A DNA stretch of 64,000 bases from DASUPK01 sp963795665 (GTDB lineage Bacteria > Actinomycetota > Thermoleophilia > Solirubrobacterales > 70-9). The stretch covers positions 186,001 to 250,000 of the forward strand of contig CAWCIP010000027.1 of assembly GCA_963795665.1 (NCBI GenBank), written 5' to 3'. Position 1 is the first letter of the stretch. Each line of letters begins with the position of its first letter. The position numbers and the translations under genes are program-made. The notes under the pieces were generated by a model, which saw only the letters and a program-made list of their open reading frames with translations, was not told where the DNA came from and ran no database searches. Positions 8,300 to 16,667 of this stretch are shown here, piece after piece.

Positions 8300-9271
8300 T
8301 CAACGGTCCGGAACGGGCCGCAACGTTCCAGTCTTTCGAGGCCAACGTTGTGGAAAGCCGAACTGGTGAGGGTGAAACACGGTGAGCGGCATCCGCCACA
8401 CCTGCTCGACTCTGTCCTCGGCGACCACCGGTAGGGCGGTGGTGTGGCTGCGGCTGATCTGGTCCGGCTGGACGATCAAGGTGGTGTCGGTCAGCCACGC
8501 ACCTGCCAACGCCCATCCGATTCCGTCAACTGTCCATTGACTGGCGGCGTCGACGGCCTCAGTGCGGGCCTCTTGCCGGACCGCCGTGAAGCACGGACGA
8601 GGGCGTAGAAGAAGGTCACTGATGTCCCTCGCCGGGTCGGCTCGGATGCTGCCCAGGCGAGTCCCCGCAGGTCCGGCGCCTCGGTTCCATCCTGTGCGGG
8701 CGGGGTCCACACCCTGCGGGACTCGGGACGTCGCGTGGTCGACGAGGTGCCCTCCTCCGTTGGACAGAACAGTGGCTAACAGGAGAAGGAACTGCTCATG
8801 CACCGCCCTTCTGCGTAGTCCGGTCGTCGGAGTCAACGGGAGATGACCGCCTGCGATTCGTTCACCGGGTGCCCGGTAGGCGGGTACGGCCATGACAGGT
8901 CGAGCCGGTAGTTGATCTCCGCGGGGAGTGACAAGGTTGCGGAGCAGTCGGGCATGAAGCGCGACCTGTGTCAGGTCGGTGATTCCTCTCCCCCGTTGGA
9001 CTTCTGCCCACAGACCGGTGCTGATCGACATGACGTCACGTCGGTGCGCGCCGGCGGGTGGATCTGTCCAAATCCGCTCGAGCATCACGCCCGCCTCGAA
9101 GAGCAGGTCTTCCACAGCATCGACGTCGTCGGCGCGCGCAGCGCCGGTGAGTTCGTGAAGCGCCCAGAACAGCAACGGCACCTCGGGTCGGTCGGTCCAG
9201 CGCAACAACGGAGGCCAACCACGTGCCGCCCACCGCGCGGCCGGCTCGGACCGTCGCCGGATGTGCAGCAT
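8300..9271 (-). CDS. Hypothetical protein
   Basis: 323 residues starting 42 bases behind the WhiB-like gene, in the same direction. I do not recognise the family. The N-terminal half is helical (LLFWALHELTGAARADDVDA, VEDLLFEAGVMLERIW), with an Arg/Pro-rich middle and a C-terminal part with DGIGWALAGAWLTDTTLIVQ. The last 30 residues (VFHPHQFGFPQ) recur in a remnant at 7.7 kb. Codon composition fits its neighbours. The start may be a few codons off. A job linked to the WhiB-like protein is suggested only by adjacency. Confidence 0.55.
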   Translation of the reverse strand: MLHIRRRSEPAARWAARGWPPLLRWTDRPEVPLLFWALHELTGAARADDVDAVEDLLFEAGVMLERIWTDPPAGAHRRDVMSISTGLWAEVQRGRGITDLTQVALHARLLRNLVTPRGDQLPARPVMAVPAYRAPGERIAGGHLPLTPTTGLRRRAVHEQFLLLLATVLSNGGGHLVDHATSRVPQGVDPARTGWNRGAGPAGTRLGSIRADPARDISDLLLRPRPCFTAVRQEARTEAVDAASQWTVDGIGWALAGAWLTDTTLIVQPDQISRSHTTALPVVAEDRVEQVWRMPLTVFHPHQFGFPQRWPRKTGTLRPVPDR

Positions 9272-9313
9272 CCAAGGGACGGTAGTGGCGCCCCTGAATT
9301 GCGGCCGAGTGGG

Positions 9314-9694
9314 TCAGCCACCGGTGGCACTCCAGAGCTGCTCGGTCCGTACTTCCCGTCCCCGTTGGGTGGCCGAGAGTCGTCGCAGCCCGGCGGTGTC
9401 CAGGATCCTGCCGGTGTCGCTGTAGGCGACGCCGGCCCAGATCACCGCTTGTGGGTTCCGTGCCGGGTGCGGGTACAGGCTCGTTCGCCGTGCCGTGCAG
9501 GCGACCAAGAAAGGGCACTGCTCGAGGCAGACCCGCTGCGCCCGCAACCAGCTCTGCACATCACCGACATCCAAATCCCATGACGCATGCGGCCCGGCCC
9601 TGGTTCGATCTTGCTCTTCCGCACAGCAGGGGCCGACCCAGTCGTCGTGCCGCTCGGCAACCAATGTGAGCCCCTTCCCGTCATGGCCTTTCAC
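9314..9694 (-). CDS. Divergent WhiB-like protein (copy 2)
   Basis: 126 residues from GTG 9694. Paralogue of the protein at 5089-5442: shared SWDLD(I/V)GD, SWLRAQRVC, EQCP and VIWAGVAYS. Cysteines: a CC pair near residue 23, then RVCLEQCPFLVAC (C-x3-C-x5-C). A redox or iron-sulphur-linked regulator is inferred. A near-perfect palindrome (9702-9721) ends only seven bases before the start codon, so the mRNA may be leaderless or the palindrome may cover the translation start. No ribosome site is visible. Confidence 0.65.
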   Translation of the reverse strand: MKGHDGKGLTLVAERHDDWVGPCCAEEQDRTRAGPHASWDLDVGDVQSWLRAQRVCLEQCPFLVACTARRTSLYPHPARNPQAVIWAGVAYSDTGRILDTAGLRRLSATQRGREVRTEQLWSATGG

Positions 9695-9701
9695 CAGTAA
9701 A

Positions 9702-9721
9702 CCGTATTACCAGTAATACGG
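9702..9721. promoter_or_regulatory. Near-perfect palindromic copy of the element-wide motif
   Basis: CCGTATTACCAGTAATACGG: nine-base arms CCGTATTAC and GTAATACGG around CA. This is the most symmetric copy in the window. It sits between the divergent WhiB-like gene (minus) and the yefM-yoeB pair (plus), able to serve both. Confidence 0.65.
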
Positions 9722-9812
9722 CAACCATCGGTCGATGGACGTACCGCAAGAAGCCGGCCGCCAGGACCCCGTGAGTGGTACCGTAAGTTGTACGACTAGG
9801 AAGGTGATGATG

Positions 9813-10058
9813 ATGTCCGTGACGGCGAGCGAAGCCCGCAGCCGGCTGTTCCCACTCATCGAACAGGTCAACGACGACCAGGTGGCCGTGGAAATCGTCT
9901 CCCGCCGTGGCACCGCGTTTCTGGTCTCCGCCGACGAATACCGATCCCTGCGGGAAACCGCGTACCTGTTGCGATCTCCGGCGAACGCCCGCCGCCTACA
10001 TGAATCCATCGAGCAGTTGTCCACCGGTGCCGTCGAATCGCATCAGCTGGCCGACTGA
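9813..10058 (+). CDS. yefM: YefM/Phd-family antitoxin
   Basis: 81 residues beginning MSVTASEARSRLFPLIEQVN, the usual Phd/YefM N-terminus that binds DNA and dimerises, followed by VEIVSRRGTAFLVSADEYRS and a helical toxin-binding tail. Three ATG codons stand in a row (9807, 9810, 9813); AGGAAGG at 9798-9804 is best spaced for the last. The stop is immediately followed by the toxin start. It neutralises the toxin and normally represses its own promoter. Confidence 0.9.
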   Translation: MSVTASEARSRLFPLIEQVNDDQVAVEIVSRRGTAFLVSADEYRSLRETAYLLRSPANARRLHESIEQLSTGAVESHQLAD

Positions 10059-10313
10059 GTGCCGGCCGTCACCTTCACCAGCAACGGCTGGGAGGACTAC
10101 ACCTCCTGGGAGGACGACCGGAAAACCCTCAAACGGGTCAACCGACTGATCAAAGAGGCCCGCCGCGACCCCGGTGCTGGCACCGGGAAACCGGAACGCC
10201 TCTCTGGTGACCTCTCGGGGTACTGGTCACGACGGATCGACCAGGAACACCGACTGGTCTACACGATGCGCGGCGATGAACTAGTGATCATCGCCGCCCG
10301 TTACCACTACTGA
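10059..10313 (+). CDS. yoeB: YoeB-family ribosome-dependent mRNA interferase toxin
   Basis: 84 residues, the usual YoeB length, from a GTG directly after the antitoxin TGA. Family features are present: WEDYTSWEDDRKTLKRVNRL at the start, then GKPERLSGDLSGYWSRRI, EHRLVY and a C-terminal ARYHY with the conserved His-Tyr. YoeB cleaves mRNA at the ribosomal A site. With yefM it makes an addiction module that would stabilise the element. Confidence 0.92.
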   Translation: MPAVTFTSNGWEDYTSWEDDRKTLKRVNRLIKEARRDPGAGTGKPERLSGDLSGYWSRRIDQEHRLVYTMRGDELVIIAARYHY

Positions 10314-10392
10314 ACCGGCCACCACCAAGGACCGTTCCTGTCCGCCGCCAAGTCAGCTGCGGGTCGGTGCACGCGGGTCCCACGACCCTCGG

Positions 10393-12462
10393 CTACCCCG
10401 CGACCGGAACCTCCTCGCGCCGCCCCAATGAGGTCACCCCCAGTTGCCCGGCGCGGTGCTCATCACCACTGGCGACCTGGTAGGTGACTTGGAGGTCGTC
10501 GTCCTGGTACGGGTCGTCCTCGATCTCGGTGATCAGCACCAGGGTCGGGACGCTGTCGACCTCGATGAGCACGCTCTGCCCCACCTCCAGTCGGTCGGCG
10601 GGCAGCCGCTCCTCCAGCAGGTCGCCGTCGATCGCCACACCGGTCACCTCGGTGTCCTGGACTTCCTGCACCTCGAAGACGTGCCTGTTGATTTCCCGCG
10701 CCGCGGCCGCGAGCTGGCGGGCAGAGGCAGCCGGCGCCTCCGTCTGGTGCGCCCACTGTGGCCGTGATGCCTCCACCAACTGGTGCAGCCGCTCGACGAT
10801 CGCGGTTTCCCGCGCGTTCAGTGCACCGGTGACGTACTTCGCTGGGTCGGGCACGTAGTACGTCTGGATCGTCTGGGGCCCGTTGCCCACGTCGACGGTG
10901 GCGCGACCACGGATCCGCTGCCGTTGCCGCTGCCCGGTCACCGGGTCGACCACGTAGTCGTAGACGCGCTGCTGAATCGCCCGGGTGTTGAACACCATCT
11001 CCAATGCTGCGCCGTCCAGGTGGCCCAGGCCGACACGGGTGGTCAGGTTGCTCCGAGCCTCACCCGGGATGAAGCTCACGTCGGGTCGCTGAGTGGCCGT
11101 GCACACGATGTCCCGGGCCTGCCTGCCCAGTCGCAGCCCTGACCAGACCTTGCGGAGTTCGGGGTTCTTCACTCCCTTGGGCTTGGCCACGTCTTTCGCG
11201 TCCTGGCCGGCGCGTTCGGCCCGGTCCTGCAGGTCCTGGTGCTTCTCCTCGCTGGACTGGTACTCGTTGAGCCGCTCGACCAGCTCGCCGGCCTCGTCCA
11301 CGATCATCAGCACAGGTGGCAGGTCGTCCTCGCTGACCTCGAAACCCTTGATCGCGGCATACCGGTTCCGCATGTTGGAGTGGAAGAACGCGATCGCTTC
11401 TTCCATCTCGGCTTCGGTCGTGGCCACCGAGACGATGCCGCCCCACGGCGCGAATCCCCGGCCGACCAGGGCCTCGGGATCGAATCCGCGGAAGCTGAGC
11501 TCCTTCGGGTCCAGCAGCACGATGACCCACCCGCGCAGCAGGCAGGAAATGATCAACCCGAACAGGAACACCGTCTTGCCGGTGCCGGTGGGACCGACCG
11601 CCATCAGGTGCGGGAACAACGCCGGCTGCCAGGACACGACCTGACCACCGTCCCCCACACCCAGCGGGATGATCATCTGCTGGTCTGGCCCGGGCATCAG
11701 GACCGGGTAGTCCGCTCTTCGCGGCAGCGGCTGGGACGGCTGCACTGTGACCTCGTTGACCGCTGGGTCCCACCGCACCGTCCAGTAGCCCGTCGGGCTG
11801 GGAGCCTTGGCGTCGAGCACCAACTGCACCCGCTGGCGGAAGGTGTCGGCGATGTCCCGGGTGGTGTGCGCGTACCGAGCGACCAACTGTTGGACAGAAC
11901 CGTCTTCGTCGATCGTCGACCGCCGCTGGTCGACCAGCAGGGTCCCGATGACGTGGGACAGCGCCTCGACGAGCTTGCCCAACTGCGGCGACCGTTCCTC
12001 GATCCGCAGGGGAACCACCGGGCGAGGGGCGATCTCGAATCTGCAGTTCCGCGGTATCCACCGCACCGCCACCGGCGCGGCGACGTGCGGAGCCAGCACC
12101 GCGGCCAGCGTCTCGGACCAGTCCTCGACCACCGCTTCGGCCGGCCGGTACTTCAACACACCCGAGCGCAGTCCCCTGCCCCACCGCGCCCAGCGGGCCC
12201 GCCGCAACGACAAGCCGTCGATGCCGACCCGGGTCGCGGCAGATGCCGCGGTGAGCACCCGCGCCCGCACCTGCCGCCGGCGCCGCAGCAGCAGCCGCGA
12301 TGACACCCCCACCACGAGAACGGCCAACCCCGCACCGAGCAGGAACTTGGCGATTGTCGGCACCCATTTCTGGACAGCAACCAGTCCAGCCTGAACCTGC
12401 GGCGGCTGAACAGATGCCGGGACCGCCCCGGCGGCGACGCCCAGAGCGATGCTCAAGCGCAC
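10393..12462 (-). CDS. FtsK/SpoIIIE-family DNA translocase, TcpA/TraB-like coupling protein
   Basis: 689 residues from GTG 12462. One membrane segment lies near the N-terminus (FLLGAGLAVLVVGVSSRLLL), followed by a basic stretch. The motor domain has Walker A GPTGTGKT (near nt 11590) and Walker B VLMIVDEAGE, then TATQRPDVSFIPG, typical of FtsK-type motors. The ~160 C-terminal residues are not assigned. A single-TM FtsK-like ATPase on a conjugative element acts as coupling protein or pumps double-stranded DNA. The presence of TcpC-, VirB4- and VirB6-like genes elsewhere favours a TcpA-type role. No relaxase was seen in the window. Confidence 0.8.
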   Translation of the reverse strand: MRLSIALGVAAGAVPASVQPPQVQAGLVAVQKWVPTIAKFLLGAGLAVLVVGVSSRLLLRRRRQVRARVLTAASAATRVGIDGLSLRRARWARWGRGLRSGVLKYRPAEAVVEDWSETLAAVLAPHVAAPVAVRWIPRNCRFEIAPRPVVPLRIEERSPQLGKLVEALSHVIGTLLVDQRRSTIDEDGSVQQLVARYAHTTRDIADTFRQRVQLVLDAKAPSPTGYWTVRWDPAVNEVTVQPSQPLPRRADYPVLMPGPDQQMIIPLGVGDGGQVVSWQPALFPHLMAVGPTGTGKTVFLFGLIISCLLRGWVIVLLDPKELSFRGFDPEALVGRGFAPWGGIVSVATTEAEMEEAIAFFHSNMRNRYAAIKGFEVSEDDLPPVLMIVDEAGELVERLNEYQSSEEKHQDLQDRAERAGQDAKDVAKPKGVKNPELRKVWSGLRLGRQARDIVCTATQRPDVSFIPGEARSNLTTRVGLGHLDGAALEMVFNTRAIQQRVYDYVVDPVTGQRQRQRIRGRATVDVGNGPQTIQTYYVPDPAKYVTGALNARETAIVERLHQLVEASRPQWAHQTEAPAASARQLAAAAREINRHVFEVQEVQDTEVTGVAIDGDLLEERLPADRLEVGQSVLIEVDSVPTLVLITEIEDDPYQDDDLQVTYQVASGDEHRAGQLGVTSLGRREEVPVAG

Positions 12463-12848
12463 CCATGGCCAGCAGGTAGACCGCGCACCCAGGCCATCGC
12501 GCCCGGCGGTGGATCGCTGACACCGGTCGGCTCCCGCTCACGGTCGGCGCCGGCCGACCAGGGGCGCCCTGTCGACGTCGTACTGCGGGCGCGTCAGGGT
12601 GGGCGGTTGAGGGGACGTCCATGCGGTTGGGCCTTTCCGCTCGACAGATCGGGGCACCCAGACCGGCGGCGATTGTGAGATCACGGATCGGTAACTTTCC
12701 CTTGCCTTGAGTGGTTAGGCTGTCGGGCAGCGCAACGAAGAGAGCAGGACCGACAGACTTCCCACCCAGCGACAGCGGTGAAGAAGACGCGCACTGAGCC
12801 ACCAGCTGAGCGATTTCTGACCGTAGGCGGTACTTCTCCGTGCGGGCT

Positions 12849-12862
12849 TACCGGTAATACGG
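12849..12862 (-). promoter_or_regulatory. Exact copy of the element-wide motif
   Basis: TACCGGTAATACGG, i.e. CCGTATTACCGGTA on the minus strand, pointing toward the minus-strand translocase gene about 390 bases away. Confidence 0.55.
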
Positions 12863-13152
12863 CAAAACCTGGGCCCTATTCGGCCGAGCCCGTGCTGAGC
12901 CTCTGACCTGCACCGATGGAGATTCTCCAGAGTTCGTGGACCGGTCGACCGGTAGCGCTTTGGCGCCTTGAGCACCCAGGAGACGGGCCAACCGTACGGG
13001 CGTCAACCCAGCCAACCGGTTATCCGTACCGGGTACTTGCCGGTCATCCGTACCGCCGTACGTTGGCGGGCCACCGCCCCGGCTGACGCGAACGTTGGCG
13101 AGTCATCCGTGATGGTCCTGGCCAGATACGGACACCCGGGATAGCGTTCGAA

Positions 13153-13172
13153 CGGCAATACGTAATACCGGT
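13153..13172 (+). promoter_or_regulatory. Variant copy of the element-wide motif
   Basis: GGCAATACGTAATACCGGTG contains ACGTAATACCGGTG (11 of 14 matches to the consensus) fused to GGCAATACG, a half-site of opposite sense. It ends 40 bases before the ParB-like start codon. Confidence 0.4.
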
Positions 13173-13211
13173 GAGATAACGCGCCGATACCCGTGTGCTG
13201 CAGGAGGACCT

Positions 13212-13679
13212 ATGACGACCGATACCCCGAAGCCCGCTCGCGCACCCCGAAAGTCGCGGGCTCGATCGGTCGCCGCCGAGGCTCCTGCCACTACCACTGC
13301 CCCACCCCGAACCCGCGCACCACGCAAGCCCGCCAAGGCGGCCGAGCCGGCTGCACAACCCGAAGCCCCGGCGTCGGTGCCGGTGCCCAACTCACGCCCC
13401 GTGGTGGTCGACCCCGACGCTTACCCCGGAGAGGCGAAGGCCGGCGAAGAACCGTTCAAGCTCACGGTCAACATCCCCAAATCGCTCTACGAACGAGCCT
13501 CAGGCCTCGTGTGGCACGCCGACTTCACCGGTGAGCCGCCAGAGGTCGAGTCCATGACCGCGTTCGTACGCATCGCGCTCGCTGAAACAGTTGCCCGGTA
13601 CGAGAAGCAGTACAACGCGGGCATGTCCTTCCCTCCCCCGGCGCGGCTTCGCCGCGGGCGCGCCCCGAAGCTCCGCTGA
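13212..13679 (+). CDS. RHH-type centromere-binding (ParB-like) protein
   Basis: 155 residues from ATG 13212 after a clear AGGAGG. The first ~75 residues are a Lys/Arg/Pro/Ala-rich disordered tail (KPARAPRKSRARS...). The C-terminal half starts FKLTVNIPKSLYERASGLVW and continues FVRIALAETVARYEKQYNAG, a strand-helix-helix RHH pattern. It is directly upstream of parA, as in small-ParB partition loci where an RHH protein binds the centromere, stimulates ParA through its tail and represses the operon. The 16-bp-arm palindrome between it and parA is a probable target. Confidence 0.75.
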   Translation: MTTDTPKPARAPRKSRARSVAAEAPATTTAPPRTRAPRKPAKAAEPAAQPEAPASVPVPNSRPVVVDPDAYPGEAKAGEEPFKLTVNIPKSLYERASGLVWHADFTGEPPEVESMTAFVRIALAETVARYEKQYNAGMSFPPPARLRRGRAPKLR

Positions 13680-13719
13680 AGCAAAGGGCAAACCGCAGGT
13701 CGGTGAGCCTCGGCGTGGC

Positions 13720-13757
13720 ACACGGAGACTAGGTGCGTAGTCACCTAGTCTCCGTGT
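13720..13757. promoter_or_regulatory. Perfect inverted repeat (16-bp arms), parA operator
   Basis: ACACGGAGACTAGGTG (13720-13735) and its exact complement CACCTAGTCTCCGTGT (13742-13757) flank a six-base spacer. It ends just before the AAGGAGG ribosome site of parA. It contains GACTAG, the word repeated in the array behind parA, so the same protein probably binds both. Confidence 0.8.
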
Positions 13758-13777
13758 CTGATAAGGAGGCTCACTCC

Positions 13778-14674
13778 ATGCGCAGAATCGCGATCGCCAA
13801 CCACAAAGGCGGCGTCGGAAAAACAACGACAGCCGTCAATCTCGCCGCCGGCCTCGCCCAGGACGGCCACCGCACACTGCTCGTCGACGTGGACGCCCAG
13901 GCACACGCCACCTTCTGGTTCGCCGAAGACCCCGACGACGTCGACTACGACCTGCAGGACGTCATCACCAAAGGCACACCACTGGACCAGGTCATCCTCC
14001 GCACCCGGATCGAGAACCTGGACCTCCTGCCCTCAACCCTCGGGCTCGCGCCACTGGAGACCGAGCTGGTCTCCATGACCCGCCGTGAGGACCGGATCGA
14101 CAGGGCACTGGCCGCGGTCGATGACCAATACGACTATGCCGTACTGGATCTCGCACCAAGCCTGTCCCTCCTCACGCTCGCGGCCCTGGTCGCCGCGACC
14201 GACCTCATCGCCCCCGTCAGCGCGACCAAACTCGCCATGGGCGGCCTCGGCGCATTCCTCGGCTGGACCGACGAGTTCCGCGCCGAAGGTCTCATCACCG
14301 CCCCGCTTCTCGGTGTCCTGATCACGATGACCGACCCTCGCACCCGCATCACCCGAGAGGTGGTCGAGGCGCTGCAGGAAAGTGACCTACCGCTGTTCGA
14401 GACGACCATCCCCCGACGCGTCGCTGCGGAAGATCAAGTGGCAGACCGTCTGGTCGTCGGCGACCCAGCTGCAAACCCCGACCTCACCGCCGCCTACAGC
14501 GGACTAGTCAAAGAAGTCCTAGATCGCATGCGAGGGCAAACCATGGGTAAGACAATGTCCGCGTCTCAGATGTTGAGCGCCGGCCGAAGGCACCCCCCGA
14601 CCCCCGCGGAAACGGACCAGCGACCAGTCGACCAAGCGACTAGGAGACTAGACGACCAGACGACTAGTCACTAG
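13778..14674 (+). CDS. parA: ParA-type partition ATPase
   Basis: 298 residues. ATG 13778 is preferred over upstream in-frame starts because AAGGAGG precedes it and the protein opens at once with RRIAIANHKGGVGKTTTAVN, the deviant Walker A of ParA. DVDAQAHAT (A') and YAVLDLAPSLSLL (Walker B) follow. There is no N-terminal HTH, so it is a short ParA whose operon is controlled by another protein. The last ~25 residues (RRLDDQTTSH) are encoded by the start of the downstream repeat array, so the gene and the centromere overlap. Together with the RHH protein it moves plasmid copies apart at division. Confidence 0.92.
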   Translation: MRRIAIANHKGGVGKTTTAVNLAAGLAQDGHRTLLVDVDAQAHATFWFAEDPDDVDYDLQDVITKGTPLDQVILRTRIENLDLLPSTLGLAPLETELVSMTRREDRIDRALAAVDDQYDYAVLDLAPSLSLLTLAALVAATDLIAPVSATKLAMGGLGAFLGWTDEFRAEGLITAPLLGVLITMTDPRTRITREVVEALQESDLPLFETTIPRRVAAEDQVADRLVVGDPAANPDLTAAYSGLVKEVLDRMRGQTMGKTMSASQMLSAGRRHPPTPAETDQRPVDQATRRLDDQTTSH

Positions 14675-14940
14675 ACGACCAGGCGACCAAACGACTAAGC
14701 GCTGAGACGACTAGTCCACAAGGCGACCAGACGACTAAACGACTAAGCGCTGAGACGACTAGTCCACAAGACGACCAGACGACTAAACGACTAAGCGCTG
14801 AGACAGACTAGTTCACAAGGCGACCAGACGACTAAACGACTAAGCGCTGAGACGACTAGTCCACAAAGCGCTCAGGCGACTAAACGACTAAGCGCTGTGT
14901 CGACTCGTTCACTAGACGACCAGGCAACTAAACGACTAGG
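14620..14940. repeat. Direct-repeat array behind parA, probable centromere (parC/parS-like)
   Basis: A ~48-bp unit (GGCGACCAGACGACTAAACG, then ACTAAGCGCTGAGACGACTA, then GTCCACAA) recurs about four to five times with small changes between 14681 and 14940. Inside it CGACTA/CGACCA words repeat every 8-16 bases, at least a dozen CGACTA in all, with ACTAGT palindromes. It begins inside the 3' end of parA. Position and word-sharing with the parA operator make a partition centromere the best reading; replication iterons are the alternative. Confidence 0.75.
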
Positions 14941-15044
14941 CGCAGTCTCAACCATCCGGCGAAGGCTCACCCACTTCGGCGGGCGACTCAACCGGTGCGG
15001 CTATCGGCGAGCCAGAACCGGCAGCGGCGGCTACTTACCAGCGA

Positions 15045-15281
15045 GTGACGGTCTTCCTGACACCCGCCCAGCGGCAGTGGATGAAGGTCACGGCCAAGCA
15101 GCTGCCCGAAGGGCTCTCCGGCTCAGACATCGTGCGGTTGGCGTTGAGCCGGCTGACCGACGACGTAACCGGGGGACTCGACCTCGTAACCACGCTGACC
15201 ACACAGGCCCATTCGGACGCGGAAATCTTCTCTGGGCGCCGGAACAGGGGATTGCCGCCTCGGACGGATGTCAGCGCTTGA
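15045..15281 (+). CDS. Small RHH-like protein behind the partition repeats
   Basis: 78 residues from GTG 15045. MTVFLTPAQRQWMKVTAKQL then SDIVRLALSRLTDD looks like strand plus two helices of an RHH protein. The frame stays open and protein-like upstream for about 30 codons (GEGSPTSAGDSTGAAIGEPE) to a TAG at the edge of the repeats, but holds no start codon; either an unusual start or an indel hides a longer tail like that of the ParB-like protein. No ribosome site precedes the GTG. It could be a second repeat-binding protein. Confidence 0.55.
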   Translation: MTVFLTPAQRQWMKVTAKQLPEGLSGSDIVRLALSRLTDDVTGGLDLVTTLTTQAHSDAEIFSGRRNRGLPPRTDVSA

Positions 15282-15799
15282 CTCCAGAGTCAGAAGGAGC
15301 ACCCCGCCCAACCGGGGTAGGGGTGATCGCTGTACAAAGTGGCCGGGATCCCGACACGGGTCCAGTTGATGAATAGTCCCGCGCACCAACTGGGTAGGAC
15401 GGTGTCGGCAGCCCGCGCCGTCCGGCGACATCCACCGCTTGTGGGCAACCGGCTTGATTAGACAAACACCCCGCCGACCAGCACCAAACCCGCCCCCGGG
15501 CGGCACCCAGAGCCCACAGGGCGACGCCAGTATCACGGGCCAAACCCACCACACCAGACGGAGAGCAGACGATGATCACGAAAGGCCTCTGAGACCGAAC
15601 CCCGGGAACGGCGCGAAAGAACGAGGTCAAGCCATAGCTAGCGCCGACAACTACATGCTGCGAGAATCTCGTCCGGGCCGAGGGTCAGCAGGCTGACCGC
15701 AAACGACGAGCGTTCGACTGCAAACCGTCTCGCTGGGCCTGACCTCTTACAGTGCCGCCACTTAGCCAAGCGGCGGCAAACGAGCCGAAGGATTCGATA
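15282..15799. other. Gap without a recognisable gene
   Basis: Short open frames here have Pro/Arg-rich, low-complexity translations and no ribosome sites. No repeat, tRNA or motif copy was seen. Confidence 0.4.
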
Positions 15800-16342
15800 G
15801 TGGCCTTCTTCAAGAAGCGAACAACATCCAGCAACGCCCCTCAGACGGTGCCCACTCCGAACCCAGCCTCGCAAGACGTTTACCTGCCTCACATAGATGG
15901 GTCCCAATCCGACACGGATTGGCTGTCGGCATCCGAGGCTCGCTACAACGCAACAATGCGGAACCATGCTGGTTCGCCGGAGACATTCGCCTCGGCTGGG
16001 TCGCAGGCCAGTGAGAACGAGGAACCCGGGGTCGCTCTGTTTTACTACCAGAAAGCGATCGACCTGCTCCACACGCTCTACGACTACAGTCAGTTTGAAC
16101 GCCGCAAACCTTCTCTGGCCGATGCGTCAATCATCGAGGGTTACCTCCGCGCACTTCGAAGCGTGCTGGACGTTCACCCGAGCGCCGACGTCTCCGCATC
16201 GGTACGAGAAGTAACCCATCGACTTAGGGTGATTTCATCATCGTGCGAGCGGGCGGGCTACGCTAGTTCACTATATCGAGATACATTGCTCGAGCTACCG
16301 CGCATCGCGCCCGGAGTCTCACTTGAAGGTCTCCTAGGATGA
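15800..16342 (+). CDS. Hypothetical protein at the head of the type-VII-like cluster
   Basis: 180 residues from GTG 15800, preferred because GAAGGA lies 8 bases upstream and the protein then starts MAFFKKRTTSS; an earlier GTG at 15752 is in frame. The N-terminus is basic, then low complexity. The central part (EPGVALFYYQKAIDLLHTLY) resembles a tetratricopeptide helix pair, followed by SIIEGYLRALRSVLDVHPSA. Function is unknown. The frame is intact although the cluster behind it is broken. Confidence 0.6.
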   Translation: MAFFKKRTTSSNAPQTVPTPNPASQDVYLPHIDGSQSDTDWLSASEARYNATMRNHAGSPETFASAGSQASENEEPGVALFYYQKAIDLLHTLYDYSQFERRKPSLADASIIEGYLRALRSVLDVHPSADVSASVREVTHRLRVISSSCERAGYASSLYRDTLLELPRIAPGVSLEGLLG

Positions 16343-16667
16343 GCGACGTCTGAGAGTTAAACGCGCAGCTGACCAGCAGACTACTATTGTCGCCTTACGC
16401 GCCCCGAAAGACAGAGAACGGTATTGGCATGAGCGGGGTTCCTCGTGTCGACTACCTGCGTTTTTCTCTTCGCCGACCCAGGTGGCCAGTAAGCTAAAGC
16501 CCCCCGCACGCTCGTTCTGCTGGCCATCCACCATTGAAGTGCAGGTGCGCTCATCTCCATCGACTTGAGCGGGGCACACGAACGACACAAGGGCAATTGT
16601 GGACCACTTCTTCGGGTCTGGTGCTGGGCAGCAGTAGGGGAGTGGTCTTATACCCACAGGGGGCCAG
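16343..16667. other. Gap without a recognisable gene
   Basis: A minus-strand open frame of 122 codons crosses it but has no ribosome site and an unconvincing composition. Nothing else was identified. Confidence 0.35.

Larger units (their letters stand above)
12463..13211. other. Intergenic region between translocase and partition locus
   Basis: No convincing gene. It holds two copies of the element-wide motif (12849 and ~13153) and a GC-rich stretch at 13018-13125 with repeated (G)GT(T/C)ATCCGTACC and GAGTCATCCGT words (near 13019, 13043 and 13101). The direct repeats and divergent flanking genes would suit an origin or a shared promoter region, but nothing proves either. Confidence 0.4.

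Noticed and set aside
11060..12802. 580-codon minus-strand frame
   Set aside because: Same strand as the translocase but off frame, Arg/Gly/Pro-rich and without motifs.
12715..12975. 86-codon minus-strand frame upstream of the translocase
   Set aside because: No ribosome site, no pattern, overlaps a regulatory motif copy; treated as intergenic.
14620..14940. CRISPR array
   Set aside because: The ~48-bp units are near-identical throughout with short internal words and no constant-repeat/variable-spacer alternation; no cas genes. Fits a centromere.
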